NCBI RefSeq assembly: GCF_026239655.1
Contig: NZ_JAPIVO010000001.1
Span: 496,001 to 560,000, forward strand
Direction of reading: 5' to 3'
Length of the DNA: 64,000 nt
From: Pedobacter sp. MR2016-24
GTDB taxonomy: Bacteria; Bacteroidota; Bacteroidia; Sphingobacteriales; Sphingobacteriaceae
The notes under the pieces are model-generated. The model made no database searches and was not told where the DNA came from. It was given only the letters and a program-made list of their open reading frames with translations. Numbering within the stretch: the first letter of the stretch is position 1; every line of letters starts with the position of its first letter. Of this stretch, positions 35,120 through 45,500 are shown one piece after another. The position numbers and the translations under genes are program-made.

Positions 35120-36802
35120 TTATTCATGACTTGTATTTTGTTCTATATAATTTCCCAAAGATTTGTAGCGCGGATACCGGTTTGCATAATAAGCAGCATC
35201 CTCTTCGTTAGGATAGTATTCTGCATCAAAGCCACTTCCCATACCTTTCATGGCTTTTTCTACTGTCGGATAAATTCCTGCTACTACCGCAGCGAACATT
35301 GCTGCACCTAATGCGCAGGTATGTTCAAATTGATGAATCCTGATAGGCATATTCAATACGTCAGCCATCATTTGCATGATATAAGGTGATTTTTTGGCAA
35401 CTCCGCCTATGCCAATGATTCCTTTAACAGGGATTCCTTCTGCTATAAAACGGTCAACTATATTTTTTGCGCCAAAACAGGTGGCTTCTGCAAGTGCCCT
35501 GAACATTCCTGGCGCGTCAGTACCCAGGTCCATATTGATTAAGGCACCTTTTAATTCCTGATTTGCATCAGGAGTTCTGCGGCCATTAAACCAGTCAATC
35601 CCAAGCTCATCGTCTTCACTTTTTGGTAAAAGTGCAGCCTGCCTGCTTAACTCGGGGATGATCTTTGCCATTAATTCTTCTTCCAGTGCTTTTGCAGTGG
35701 TGCTGTCAATTAAAGAAGATTCCTGCAGTAAATTTTTTAAGGGCCAGCTGACTATGTTTTTAAACCAGGCATAGGTATCGCCAAAAGCTGATTGTCCGGC
35801 CTCGAGTCCAAGCATACCTGGAATGACTGAACCATTTACCTGACCACAGATACCTCTGATTAATTTGCCTGAAATATCAACAGTAGGTGCTACCAGTATA
35901 TCGCAGGTAGAAGTACCCATCACCTTACTCAGGTGATAAGGTTCGATTTGGCCCCCTACAGCACCCATATGTGCATCGAAAGCACCCACACCCACAACTA
36001 CTGAGGTATTAAGGCCAAGTATATCAGCCCATTCCTGGCTTAAATTGCCTGCAGCCTCATCAGATGTATAGGTATCTTTATATAAACGATCAGTAAAGCC
36101 GTCAAGCAAGGGATCCAGAGAAGTGAAAAATTCGTTAGGCGGTAAGCCATCAAATTCTTCTGCCCATAAAGCTTTATGGCCCGCGGCACAGCGACTCCTT
36201 TTCATTTCTTTTACATCATTACCACCGGTTAATAAGAAAGGGATCCAGTCGCAATGTTCCACCCATGAATAACAGGCAGCTCTTACCTGTTCATCCTTAC
36301 GTAAGGTTCTCAGTAGTTTTGCCCAGAACCATTCAGAAGAATAAATTCCGCCGCAATAATCAAGATAGTTGATGTCAGATGTTAAGGCATGTGCATTGAT
36401 CTGTGCCGCTTCTTTTACCGCGGTATGGTCTTTCCACAATACGAACATCGCATGCGGGTTTTCCTGAAATTCAGGAAGCAGGGCCAGAGGAGTTCCGGCT
36501 GCATTTACAGCAACGGGAGTAGAACCTGTAGTGTCAACAGCTATGGCCTTAACTGCTGCTGCAATACTTTCTCCACCTGCTTTGCGAATACATTCTTTGA
36601 TTGTATGTGTCAGCCCCTCTGTATAATCCAGCGGATGTTGTCTGAACTGATTAACGGCAGGATCGCAATACAATCCTTTTTGCCATCTCGGATAATTGAA
36701 TACTGAAGATGCAATCTCTTCGCCATTTGTCGCGTTTACCAGGACAGAGCGAACAGAATCTGACCCATAATCCACACCTATTACGTACATATTTGGTTCC
36801 AT
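35120..36802 (-). CDS. araB: Ribulokinase
   Basis: Phosphorylates L-ribulose with ATP. The 560-residue FGGY-family kinase shows the N-terminal GVDYGSDSVRSVLVN phosphate loop, the substrate-side VEHCDWIPFLLTG, GVGAFDAHMGAVGG near residue 275, and the C-terminal IGIGGVAKKSPYIMQMMADVLN adenosine region. First gene of the operon. An AT-rich inverted repeat directly abuts the ATG and may be the regulator's binding site. Confidence 0.96.
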   Translation of the reverse strand: MEPNMYVIGVDYGSDSVRSVLVNATNGEEIASSVFNYPRWQKGLYCDPAVNQFRQHPLDYTEGLTHTIKECIRKAGGESIAAAVKAIAVDTTGSTPVAVNAAGTPLALLPEFQENPHAMFVLWKDHTAVKEAAQINAHALTSDINYLDYCGGIYSSEWFWAKLLRTLRKDEQVRAACYSWVEHCDWIPFLLTGGNDVKEMKRSRCAAGHKALWAEEFDGLPPNEFFTSLDPLLDGFTDRLYKDTYTSDEAAGNLSQEWADILGLNTSVVVGVGAFDAHMGAVGGQIEPYHLSKVMGTSTCDILVAPTVDISGKLIRGICGQVNGSVIPGMLGLEAGQSAFGDTYAWFKNIVSWPLKNLLQESSLIDSTTAKALEEELMAKIIPELSRQAALLPKSEDDELGIDWFNGRRTPDANQELKGALINMDLGTDAPGMFRALAEATCFGAKNIVDRFIAEGIPVKGIIGIGGVAKKSPYIMQMMADVLNMPIRIHQFEHTCALGAAMFAAVVAGIYPTVEKAMKGMGSGFDAEYYPNEEDAAYYANRYPRYKSLGNYIEQNTSHE

Positions 36803-36839
36803 TAAATAATTAAATGTCTAATTAACGTTTAATTATTTA
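36803..36839 (-). promoter_or_regulatory. Inverted repeat in the araB leader, candidate operator
   Basis: Arms TAAATAATTAAA and TTTAATTATTTA (12 bp, perfect) are separated by 13 bases. It lies between a -7 element and the araB start codon. It could be bound by the Nudix-type regulator encoded next door or act as a leader hairpin; no experimental data. Confidence 0.5.
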
Positions 36840-36856
36840 GTAAATGAAATATTAGC

Positions 36857-36864
36857 CAAAAATA
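36857..36864 (-). promoter_or_regulatory. -7 promoter element of the ara operon
   Basis: The minus strand reads TATTTTTG, matching TAnnTTTG, 54 bp before the araB ATG. The -33 spacing is not ideal (TTG with 23 bp), so confidence is limited. Confidence 0.42.
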
Positions 36865-36909
36865 TTTGTAAAATTAATGGTGTGAAGCAATTGAGGTATA
36901 ATCCGGATC

Positions 36910-37617
36910 TTAGCTGATCAGATTCTCCGGATTGGGAATGAAATTTAAAAACGCCTGGAATTTTGCTTTGTACTTTTTCTTATCCAGCTTAAAATAAAAT
37001 GCCCCTTTTTTAGAATTCGATTTGTCTTTTTCTTCCAGTTTGATCAGCAGACCGGTTGAGGTGAGTTTCCTGATGAAATTCCTGTTGTCAATCTTTGTAT
37101 TGTAAACCCCTTCATATAAACTTTGCAGTTGCGGGATAGTAAATTGTTTTGGCAGTAATTCGAATAGAAGGGGATGCAGCGCTGCTTTATATCTTATTTT
37201 CTTTTTCGCAATTTCTACCATCTCCTCATGATCAAAAATCAGCTTAGGCATTTCATTAACAGGAAACCATTCTGCGTGATAGCGGTCGTTCAACTGGGTT
37301 TCGTATTTATGAATATCAATTAAGGCGAAATAAGCTACAGATACCACGCGTTCTTTAGGATCCCTTCCCGGAGTGCCGAAAGCTTGCAGCTGTTCCAGGT
37401 ATACACCATCAAGACCGGTTAATTGCAGCAGAATTTTATTGGCGGCTTCATCCAGACTTTCATTTTCTTCAATAAAGCCTCCCATCAGACTCCATTTGTC
37501 TTTTTCCGGTTCAAATCCTCTTTTGATGAGCAGGATCTTTAAGTTTTCTCCATCAAATCCAAAAATGATGCAATCTACTGCAAGCAGCATCCTGGTTTCT
37601 GTCGTATAGTCGATCAT
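36910..37617 (-). CDS. Nudix-fold transcriptional regulator, AraR-like
   Basis: A 235-residue protein with an N-terminal Nudix domain and a C-terminal winged-helix domain (about 150-235, with LQSLYEGVYNTKIDNRNFIRKLTSTGLL). The Nudix box is degenerate: Gly47 and Glu53 remain, but the catalytic RE..EE segment reads KILLQL (residues 61-66), so hydrolase activity should be lost. Nudix-related AraR regulators with arabinose as effector are known in Bacteroides; the location beside araB-galM supports the same role here. It is 107 bp upstream of araB on the same strand and divergent from galM. Confidence 0.85.
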   Translation of the reverse strand: MIDYTTETRMLLAVDCIIFGFDGENLKILLIKRGFEPEKDKWSLMGGFIEENESLDEAANKILLQLTGLDGVYLEQLQAFGTPGRDPKERVVSVAYFALIDIHKYETQLNDRYHAEWFPVNEMPKLIFDHEEMVEIAKKKIRYKAALHPLLFELLPKQFTIPQLQSLYEGVYNTKIDNRNFIRKLTSTGLLIKLEEKDKSNSKKGAFYFKLDKKKYKAKFQAFLNFIPNPENLIS

Positions 37618-37693
37618 TAAACTTTAATTAGGTATAGCAGATTATGCAATATATTAGATAAAAGATTTATAAGTACAAAATAATCATAAATAT

Positions 37694-37736
37694 ATTAATC
37701 GTTGTTTTGACGGTTAATGTAAAATTATCTAATTTG
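37694..37736 (+). promoter_or_regulatory. Candidate promoter/operator region of galM
   Basis: TTTG at 37706-37709 and an imperfect -7 element ending TTTG at 37736 have about the right spacing for a Bacteroidota promoter. ATTAATCGTTG (37694-37704) overlaps the -33 side and recurs upstream of the sugar transporter gene at 60861. ATTAATCGT also faces ACGGTTAAT as a partial inverted repeat. Confidence 0.4.
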
Positions 37737-37769
37737 CCGCTGACTATTTATAAACTGTAAAGAATAATT

Positions 37770-38936
37770 ATGAAAACGAACCACAAGATTTTTATTGCGG
37801 CACTACTAGTGTCAGGCGCACTGGCCGGTTGCAATCCTTCGGAAAAAAAAGCTGCATCTGCAGATAGCTCAACAGTTAAAACGCTGCCGGATTCGGGTGC
37901 ATTTGCAGGTACAACGGATCAGAAGAAAACACATTTATTTGTATTAAAGAATAAGGATGGGGCAGAGGCTGCGATTACAAATTTTGGCGGACGCTTGGTT
38001 TCATTGCTGGTAAAAGATAATAAAGGAGCACTGGTGGATGTGGTTTTAGGGCATGACAGTCTGAAATCTTATCAGCGAAAGGAAGAGTTTTTCTTTGGTG
38101 CCCTGATCGGACGATATGGAAACAGAATTGCGAAAGGTAAATTTACACTGGATGGTAAGTCTTATCAACTGGAAGTGAATGATGGTAAAAATACATTACA
38201 TGGGGGTTTCAATGGCTTTTATAAAAAAGTGTGGGAAGGTAAACAGCTCGATGACCATACGCTTGAACTGAGTTATGTGTCTAAAGATGGAGAAGGCGGC
38301 TACCCGGGCACTTTAAACGTAAAGGTGACCTATTCCCTGGAAGATGATAATTCCCTGAAAATTGCCTATAGTGCTACTACCGATAAAGCTACAGTAGTTA
38401 ATTTGACTAATCATGCCTACTTTAACCTTAACGGAGCCGGAAATGCAACGATCACTGATCATTTGCTTACGCTGGAAGCGGATGAATATACACCTGTAGA
38501 TACCACTTTGATTCCAACGGGAAAATTGCAGAAAGTAGCTGGTACAGCATTCGATTTTACCAAACCAAAACTGATAGGTGCCGAAATTGATGCAAATGAT
38601 CCCCAGTTAAAAAATGGAAAAGGTTATGATCATAACTGGGTGTTGAGAAAAGGTACAGGATTACGTAAAGCAGCTACGCTAGAAAGTACTAAAACAGGTA
38701 TTGTTATGGAGGTACTGACAGAAGAGCCGGCTATCCAGTTTTACAGTGGCAATTTCCTGACTGATCAAATGAATTATGGTAAGGGAGGTGCAACTTATGG
38801 TTACCGCTCAGCCTTATGTCTGGAAACCCAGCATTTCCCTGATTCACCCAACCAGCCATCTTTTCCTTCAACAGTATTGAAGCCTGGTCAGGAATACAAG
38901 ACGGTGTCTGTTTATAAATTTTCTGTAAAAAAATAA
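37770..38936 (+). CDS. galM: Aldose 1-epimerase, lipoprotein form
   Basis: Interconverts alpha and beta anomers of aldoses. The 388-residue protein has a lipoprotein signal with lipobox LAGC (Cys21), so it acts outside the cytoplasm, probably at the inner face of the outer membrane. The GalM fold shows ALIGRYGNRIAKGKF, LHGGFNGFYKKVW, NLTNHAYFNL (catalytic His) and LETQHFPDSPNQPSFPST (catalytic Glu). It is divergent from the Nudix regulator and 61 bp upstream of tkt. Anomer interconversion could supply the importable form of arabinose. Confidence 0.93.
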   Translation: MKTNHKIFIAALLVSGALAGCNPSEKKAASADSSTVKTLPDSGAFAGTTDQKKTHLFVLKNKDGAEAAITNFGGRLVSLLVKDNKGALVDVVLGHDSLKSYQRKEEFFFGALIGRYGNRIAKGKFTLDGKSYQLEVNDGKNTLHGGFNGFYKKVWEGKQLDDHTLELSYVSKDGEGGYPGTLNVKVTYSLEDDNSLKIAYSATTDKATVVNLTNHAYFNLNGAGNATITDHLLTLEADEYTPVDTTLIPTGKLQKVAGTAFDFTKPKLIGAEIDANDPQLKNGKGYDHNWVLRKGTGLRKAATLESTKTGIVMEVLTEEPAIQFYSGNFLTDQMNYGKGGATYGYRSALCLETQHFPDSPNQPSFPSTVLKPGQEYKTVSVYKFSVKK

Positions 38937-38997
38937 ACTCTTTGAAACAGGATGACAGTTTATTCTATTAATAGAGTGTTACCAATAAAATCTAAAC

Positions 38998-41007
38998 ATG
39001 GATTCAAATCTTAAAATCGAAGAATTAGCAATAAATACCGTTCGTACTTTATCAATTGATGGCGTACAGAAAGCAAATTCGGGTCACCCTGGTATGCCTA
39101 TGGGCGCTGCTCCTATGGGGCACGTATTGTATTCACATTATATGAACTTTAATCCTAAAAACCCTGACTGGGCAAATAGAGACAGGTTTATTTTGTCTGC
39201 AGGTCATGGTTGTATGTTACAGTACAGTCTGTTGCACCTTACCGGGTTTAATGTAACTATAGACGATCTGAAAAACTTTCGCCAGCTTAACAGTAAAACT
39301 GCTGGTCACCCTGAATACGGTTTGATTGATGGGGTTGACGTAACTACTGGTCCATTGGGACAGGGCTTTGCAAATGGAGTTGGCTTTGCTATCGGACAAA
39401 AGAATTTAGCGGCAAGATACAATAAACCGGGATTTGAGCTGTTCGACTATAATATTTATGCAATTTGCAGTGATGGTGATATGATGGAAGGGGTTACTTC
39501 CGAAGCAGCTTCGCTTGCTGGTCACCTTGAACTGGGCAATATGATTTATCTTTACGATGATAACCATATTTCTATTGAAGGCAGTACCGATATCGCATTC
39601 AATGAAGATGTAGCGAAACGTTTCGAAGCTTATAACTGGCATGTGCAGACAGTAGAGGATGGCAATGATATCACGGCTATCATTAATGCCGTTCGCAATG
39701 CGAAGGCAGAGAAACAAAAGCCGTCACTCATTAAAGTACGTACACAAATTGCTTACGGTAGTCCGAATAAAGTAAATACAGCTGGTTCACATGGATCGCC
39801 ATTGGGTGCAGATGAGATCAGGCTCGTTAAAGAATTTTTCGGCTTTAACCCTGATGAGTCATTTGCAGTTCCCGCGGAAGCAGCGGCCTATTATGCAGCA
39901 GCCGGTGAAAAAGGAACAAAAGCTAACCAGAAATGGGACGAACTTTTCGAACAATACAGAGCGGAGTTTCCTGAACTTGCAGCAGAATATGAATTGGCTG
40001 CATCGGGCGAGCTTCCGGCAAACTGGAAAGAATCTCTTCCTGTATTCGCCCCTTCTAAAGATAAAATGGCTACGCGTCAGGCTTCAGGAAAGGTTTTGAA
40101 TGCTATAGTTGACAGTCTGCCCGGATTAATCGGTGGAGCTGCGGATTTAGCGCCTTCAACTGAGACAAACCTGAAGAAACATAATTCCTTCACTTCAGAA
40201 GACAGAAGCGGACGTAATTTTCACTTTGGTATCCGCGAGCATGCCATGGGATCAGCGTTAGTTGGTCTGGCGCTGACTAAAGGTGTAATTCCTTTTGGTG
40301 CTACCTTTCTGATGTTCTCTGAATATATGCGTCCGCCGATCCGTCTGGCCGCAATTATGAAGATCCGTCCGATTTTCGTTTACACGCATGATAGTATTGG
40401 TTTAGGAGAGGATGGAACTACACATCAGCCAGTAGAGCAATTGATTTCACTGCGTTCTATTCCAAATATCACGGTGATCCGACCCGCAGATGCAAATGAA
40501 ACTGCACATGCATGGCGTGTTGCATTAGAGCATAAAGACGGTCCGGTAGTACTGGTATTTACGCGACAAGGTTTGCCTGTGCTTGATCAGGATAAATATG
40601 GTAAAGCTGAAGGTTTGGAAAAAGGTGCTTATATCCTGTCAGAGCCAGAAGGTCGGCCAGAACTGATTCTTATAGCTACAGGATCTGAAGTTGCACTCAT
40701 TATGGATGCCCAGGCGAAACTGAAAGAAGAAGGAATTGCAGCGCGTGTAGTGAGCATGCCATCATGGGAATTATTCGAAAAACAGGATGCTGCTTATAAA
40801 GAAGAAGTGTTTCCAAAAGCAATCAGAAAACGCCTTGCTGTGGAAACAGGTTCACCATTGGGCTGGCATAAATATGTTACCGATGAGGGTGATATTATTG
40901 CAATGAATACTTTCGGAGAATCTGCACCTGCAGAAGAGCTGTATAAAGTATTTGGCTTTACGATTGACAATGTAGTGGGCAAAGCCAAAGCATTATTAGG
41001 TAAATAG
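38998..41007 (+). CDS. tkt: Transketolase
   Basis: Moves two-carbon units in the pentose phosphate pathway, using thiamine diphosphate. The 669-residue full-length enzyme shows ANSGHPGMPMGAAPMGH at the N-terminus, the ThDP motif SDGDMMEGVTSEAASLAG...DDN (about 155-185), the pyrimidine domain FHFGIREHAMGSALVG and the C-terminal domain. It follows galM at the arabinose locus, where it would process xylulose-5-P made by AraD. A bidirectional terminator follows 21 bp later. Confidence 0.96.
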   Translation: MDSNLKIEELAINTVRTLSIDGVQKANSGHPGMPMGAAPMGHVLYSHYMNFNPKNPDWANRDRFILSAGHGCMLQYSLLHLTGFNVTIDDLKNFRQLNSKTAGHPEYGLIDGVDVTTGPLGQGFANGVGFAIGQKNLAARYNKPGFELFDYNIYAICSDGDMMEGVTSEAASLAGHLELGNMIYLYDDNHISIEGSTDIAFNEDVAKRFEAYNWHVQTVEDGNDITAIINAVRNAKAEKQKPSLIKVRTQIAYGSPNKVNTAGSHGSPLGADEIRLVKEFFGFNPDESFAVPAEAAAYYAAAGEKGTKANQKWDELFEQYRAEFPELAAEYELAASGELPANWKESLPVFAPSKDKMATRQASGKVLNAIVDSLPGLIGGAADLAPSTETNLKKHNSFTSEDRSGRNFHFGIREHAMGSALVGLALTKGVIPFGATFLMFSEYMRPPIRLAAIMKIRPIFVYTHDSIGLGEDGTTHQPVEQLISLRSIPNITVIRPADANETAHAWRVALEHKDGPVVLVFTRQGLPVLDQDKYGKAEGLEKGAYILSEPEGRPELILIATGSEVALIMDAQAKLKEEGIAARVVSMPSWELFEKQDAAYKEEVFPKAIRKRLAVETGSPLGWHKYVTDEGDIIAMNTFGESAPAEELYKVFGFTIDNVVGKAKALLGK

Positions 41008-41028
41008 TCATCTGTTCTGAAATAAAAG

Positions 41029-41067
41029 AAGGGGTATCTGTTCATTTCAAATGACAGATACCCCTTT
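41029..41067. terminator. Bidirectional terminator between tkt and susD-like gene
   Basis: A 13-bp perfect stem (AAGGGGTATCTGT with ACAGATACCCCTT), extended by a further CATTT/AAATG pairing after one bulged base, with A-rich and T-rich flanks on both sides. Confidence 0.9.
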
Positions 41068-41115
41068 TATTTAGAGATCAATTTATACTGTATGTGCGAT
41101 GATACGCAGCATATT

Positions 41116-42549
41116 TTAGTTTACATCAAACCACAATCTGGTAGTGAGCAAATCTGCTCCCTGATGTGCAACAGCAGCTTTGTATCCTTCGGGATTTAAA
41201 GATTGCTCCGTTCCGGGATAGATAAAACGAACCGGAATCTTTCCTCCAAGCGAACCTGCAACCGCAGGAGTAAGTACTGGATAGTCAAGCCTCCTCCATT
41301 CTGAGAAGGCTTCTAAACCCTGCCCGAATAGTGCAATCCATTTCTGCTCGCCAATTGATTTTTTATAATTTGCGGCATCATACTTTACAGCAGGCAAATC
41401 CTGGTATGCAGCAATCTGCGTGGTATTCGAAATTCCATACTGCAGAAAAGAAGCTTCAATAGCGAGGTTATATAAGGTAGCCGGGTTCTCGCTGGTAAAT
41501 CCTCTTGCCGCAGCTTCTGCACGGTCAAATAATACTTCAGCATAACTGATAATTACAGCCGGAGCTTTTGGCGCTGTAAAATAAGCACCAGGCTTGGATG
41601 TACTTGTCAGCAGTTTAGAAGCATCACCTGCTAGTAAACCATTCTGTAAACCTGTATATAATTGGGTAGCTGATGCTTTGGCTGCATAGACAGGTAAGCG
41701 GGGATCATTCAGTGTAACCAGCTTATCCACAATCGTATTACTGATTCTGTAATCATCTCTTGTATCAAAAAGGTTGCTGATCGGATTCTGATTTGGAGAA
41801 TCTGAATAAACCAATTGTGCATTTTCTGCAGTTGCATTGATGTAGCCGGTTCCTTCCGCTTGTATTTCTGCAATCGTCTGCCTGGCTGTTTCTGGTTCAC
41901 GGTCTGCAATGCGTAAGGCAATCCTTAAGCGAAGTGAGTTAGCCAGTTTTTTCCATGATACAATTGTATTGTTATAAATAATATCTCCGGCAATTGCCTT
42001 TCCTGCAGGATCAAGTAAGGACTGTGCTGCTTTTAGATCTGCAAGCACACCCAGATAAACATCCTTTTGCGCATCATATTTTGGCGTAAGGTATTGATCA
42101 ATATTTCCCGCTTGTGAATAGGGAATGTCACCATAGGCGTCGGTCAGTAGGCTGAAGACCCAGGAGCGAAGAACCAGTGCTACCCCTTTGTAGTTTGGAT
42201 TTGATTGTGCGTCAGCAAGTTTAATCAGCTGATTCAGATTCACCACACCCTTACTGAAACCTTCCGTCCATAAGTCCTGAAAATCTGAATTCGCATAGAT
42301 ATACCGGTCCGGATCCGTGTACTGTACTTTTGCCCAATGCTGTACAAACAACAGGCTTGAATTCATATTATTGGTTGTTCCCCAATAGGTATCTGAAGAA
42401 CTTTTAATCGCACCTGTTAACAGATAATCAGGTTGCGCTTTTTCAGCTGCATTTGGGTTGATATTCGTTTCGTCTAATGTTTTCTTGCATGAACTCAATG
42501 CCAGCAGAAAAATACCTGATAAGAAAAGGGATATATGTTTTGTCTTCAT
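41116..42549 (-). CDS. SusD/RagB-type nutrient-binding outer membrane lipoprotein (SusD-like_2)
   Basis: A 477-residue lipoprotein with lipobox LSSC (Cys21) followed by KKTLDETNINPNAAEKAQPDYLLTGAI, the N-terminal signature of the SusD-like_2 group. A helical body with NNMNSSLLFVQHWAKVQYTDPDRY and ends in a loop region (KAAVAHQGADLLTTRLWFD). It forms the lid of the SusC channel on the cell surface. The frame extends 40 codons upstream into susC; the ATG at 42549 starts the signal. It begins 4 bp after the susC stop. The substrate is not predictable from sequence; the leader riboswitch suggests a sulfur compound. Confidence 0.92.
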   Translation of the reverse strand: MKTKHISLFLSGIFLLALSSCKKTLDETNINPNAAEKAQPDYLLTGAIKSSSDTYWGTTNNMNSSLLFVQHWAKVQYTDPDRYIYANSDFQDLWTEGFSKGVVNLNQLIKLADAQSNPNYKGVALVLRSWVFSLLTDAYGDIPYSQAGNIDQYLTPKYDAQKDVYLGVLADLKAAQSLLDPAGKAIAGDIIYNNTIVSWKKLANSLRLRIALRIADREPETARQTIAEIQAEGTGYINATAENAQLVYSDSPNQNPISNLFDTRDDYRISNTIVDKLVTLNDPRLPVYAAKASATQLYTGLQNGLLAGDASKLLTSTSKPGAYFTAPKAPAVIISYAEVLFDRAEAAARGFTSENPATLYNLAIEASFLQYGISNTTQIAAYQDLPAVKYDAANYKKSIGEQKWIALFGQGLEAFSEWRRLDYPVLTPAVAGSLGGKIPVRFIYPGTEQSLNPEGYKAAVAHQGADLLTTRLWFDVN

Positions 42550-42553
42550 GATT

Positions 42554-45500
42554 TTAGAATTTGAAATTAAGGTTGAAACCAAGGGAGCGTACAGAAGGTA
42601 GACCCAGATCTTCCAGACCTTGTCCGTTACCAGTGTTAAACGCAGTTTCCGGATCAATATTAGGGACATCTTTATGTATAATAAAGAGGTTCCTGCCTAC
42701 TAAGGATATGGCTGCACTTTGTATACCAAGCGATTTGATCCACTGTGCCGGCAGGGTATAACCCAGTTTTACTTCTCTTAGTTTCACATAAGTTGCACTG
42801 TATACAAAAGCCTCGTCTGCATTGGTAAAGCCTTTGTAATATTGTTGTGCAGGTAAAATAGTGGTGTTTGCTGTACCATCTGCCAGAACTCCCTGGAATA
42901 CCATTCCGTCATCGTATACGGTAGCTCCTGCTGGTGCAGCAGTACCAGGAGAAAGTCCTATTGCTTTACCAGCTGTGTTATTTCCTGCATAGTAGTAATT
43001 CAATCCTCCATTTTCTGCACCGCGTCCCGGCAGGGTGGAGGCAAGTACACCGGTGTAAGTACCTGTCCGGTTCGTATTGGAATAAATTTTACCACCTACA
43101 TGGGCATCTACCAGCACACTCAGATTAATTCCTTTATAAGCGAAGCTGTTTGTAATTCCACCAATCCAGTCAGGCGTATATTTTCCAAGAATCTGTTTAC
43201 TTGCACTGATAGTTGGTGTTCCGTCTGCTTTTACAATAATCTCACCAGCAGCATCTCTCACAAATGCAGTTCCAAATAGGGTACCGTAAGGCTGGCCGAC
43301 TGTTGCCAAAACTTGTACTGTTCTGTTAGTACCCAAAACAAAGCTTTGGACATTCTCATAGAGTGATTTTACTTCTGAACGGTTTCTTGAATAGTTAAGA
43401 CTGATATCCCAGGTAAAATCCTTTGTTTTGATTGGTGATACGCCCAGTTGTGCTTCAAGACCTTTGTTATTAATTGTTCCGCCATTAACTAATTTTTGGC
43501 TATATCCTGTTGAGGGACTGACATCCAGGTTTAGAATCTGGTCCACACTGTTTGTATTGTACACACCAATATCCGCATGAACCCTATTGTTAAATAGGCC
43601 AACTTCTATACCTGCTTCTGCAGACTTGGTTGTTTCAGGTTTCAGGTTTGGATTGAGGTTTACCTTATTGAGTAACTGTTGCGGATTGCCATTAAATGGC
43701 GCTTTGAAATCATATGTATTGATCAATTGATAAGGGGTAGCATCTTTTCCTACTTTAGACCAGCCACCGCGGATTTTAGCGAAACTAAGGGTATTACTTT
43801 TGATGTCAAATGCTTCAGTAAGAATAAAACTTCCGTTTACCGAAGGATAAAAATAAGAGCGGTTTTTTGCCGGCAGGGTAGTGGACCAGTCATTTCTGGC
43901 AGTTAAATTCAGGTAAGCATAATTTCTGAAACCCAATTGTGCAGAACTGAATGCACTATATACTTTTTGTTTGGTATAAACATTAGAAGAGATCAGTGCA
44001 TCGCGGGAATTACTTAAAGTATATAACCCGTTAACGGCAAGCTTGGAGGCCAGCTGATCATTATTTTCTAAAGTTGTGGTCCTGATATTTCCACCCGCAA
44101 GGATATCCAGATTGAAATCATCATTCAGTTTCCTGCTGAAATCCAGGCGGCCTTCTGTATTGTTTTCATTAAATGTATAGGCATCTTCTTCATAGGAGCC
44201 AAAAGGTGTACCATTGGTACCATAGGCTACCTTGATTTTTCTGCGGTCTGTATAGTAGTCATTCCCGGTTCTGAAATTAGCTGATAAACCATCAATGATC
44301 TTATAGTTTAATTCAGCACTTCCTATAAACCTGTTACGAACCTGCCCTACAGTGTTTTCATAAGCAATAAAATAAGGGTTGCTGTAATAACTGTTGTTCC
44401 AGTTGATGTTATTTCCATTCTCATCCTGATAGTTTTTCAACTGATCAATATCTACCTGACGACCAAACCAGGTAAACTGAAGCATGGTGCTACTTGCTCT
44501 TTTTCCTCCGGCACCAGGAAGATTGGCTGCATTGCTGCTGATATAGTTAGCTAATGCGTTGAAAGTAAGTTTAGGCGTAATCTTGTAAGAAGTATTCAGC
44601 ATAAAAGAGTTTTTCGACTGCGAAGAGTTCGGAATTACACCTTTCTGATCTGTATTGTTATAAGAAAAACGCAGGTCGTACTTATCGCCGGAACCTGATA
44701 TGGCAATGCCATTATTCAAAGTACGTCCCGTATCGAAAAAATCGCGCACATTATCCGGATGCGCTACAAACGGTACTGCTACACCATTCGAAAAGAATTG
44801 TGTAATCAGTCTTCCATCCAATCTTGGTCCCCAGCTTTCATCCACGCCATCGTTGATACTGCCAACTCCATCTTTACCATTAACGTATTTAAACTGACCA
44901 TTCAGTCCCTGTCCGTATGAGTTCTGGTAATCTGGTAAAGTCAGTAAAGTAGAAAATGTAGCATTGGAATTTACGCTGATGCCTAAGCCTTTGGTATTTT
45001 TACCTTTCTTGGTAGTGATCAGAATTACCCCGGCAGCGGCTCTTGAACCATATAAGGCTGCTGCATTCGGCCCCTTTAAGACCGTCATGCTTTCTATATC
45101 TTCAGCGTTGACATCAGAAATTGTATTGGCAAAATCCCTTGATCCGGCGTTGCCCAGGTTCTGTGTATTGTCTACCGGAATACCATCAATCACAAACAAA
45201 GGCTGGTTATTTCCTGAAATGGAAGTTTCCCCACGAATGATAATTCTGGAAGAACCCATGTCACCCTGACTATTGGTGGTTTGCACTCCGGCGATCTTTC
45301 CTGATAAAGCATTCACCAGATTGGCTTCTTTAGCTTCAGAAATATCTTTTGATTTCAGTTCCTGAATGGTATATCCTAAAGATTTTTTCTCTTTAGAAAT
45401 GTTTAATGCCGTAACGACTACTTCACTAAGTGCATTAGCTGCTTCAGCCAGCTGAACGTTAAGTGCAGTTTTTTCTGCAGTTACCCTGATCTCCTGAGTA

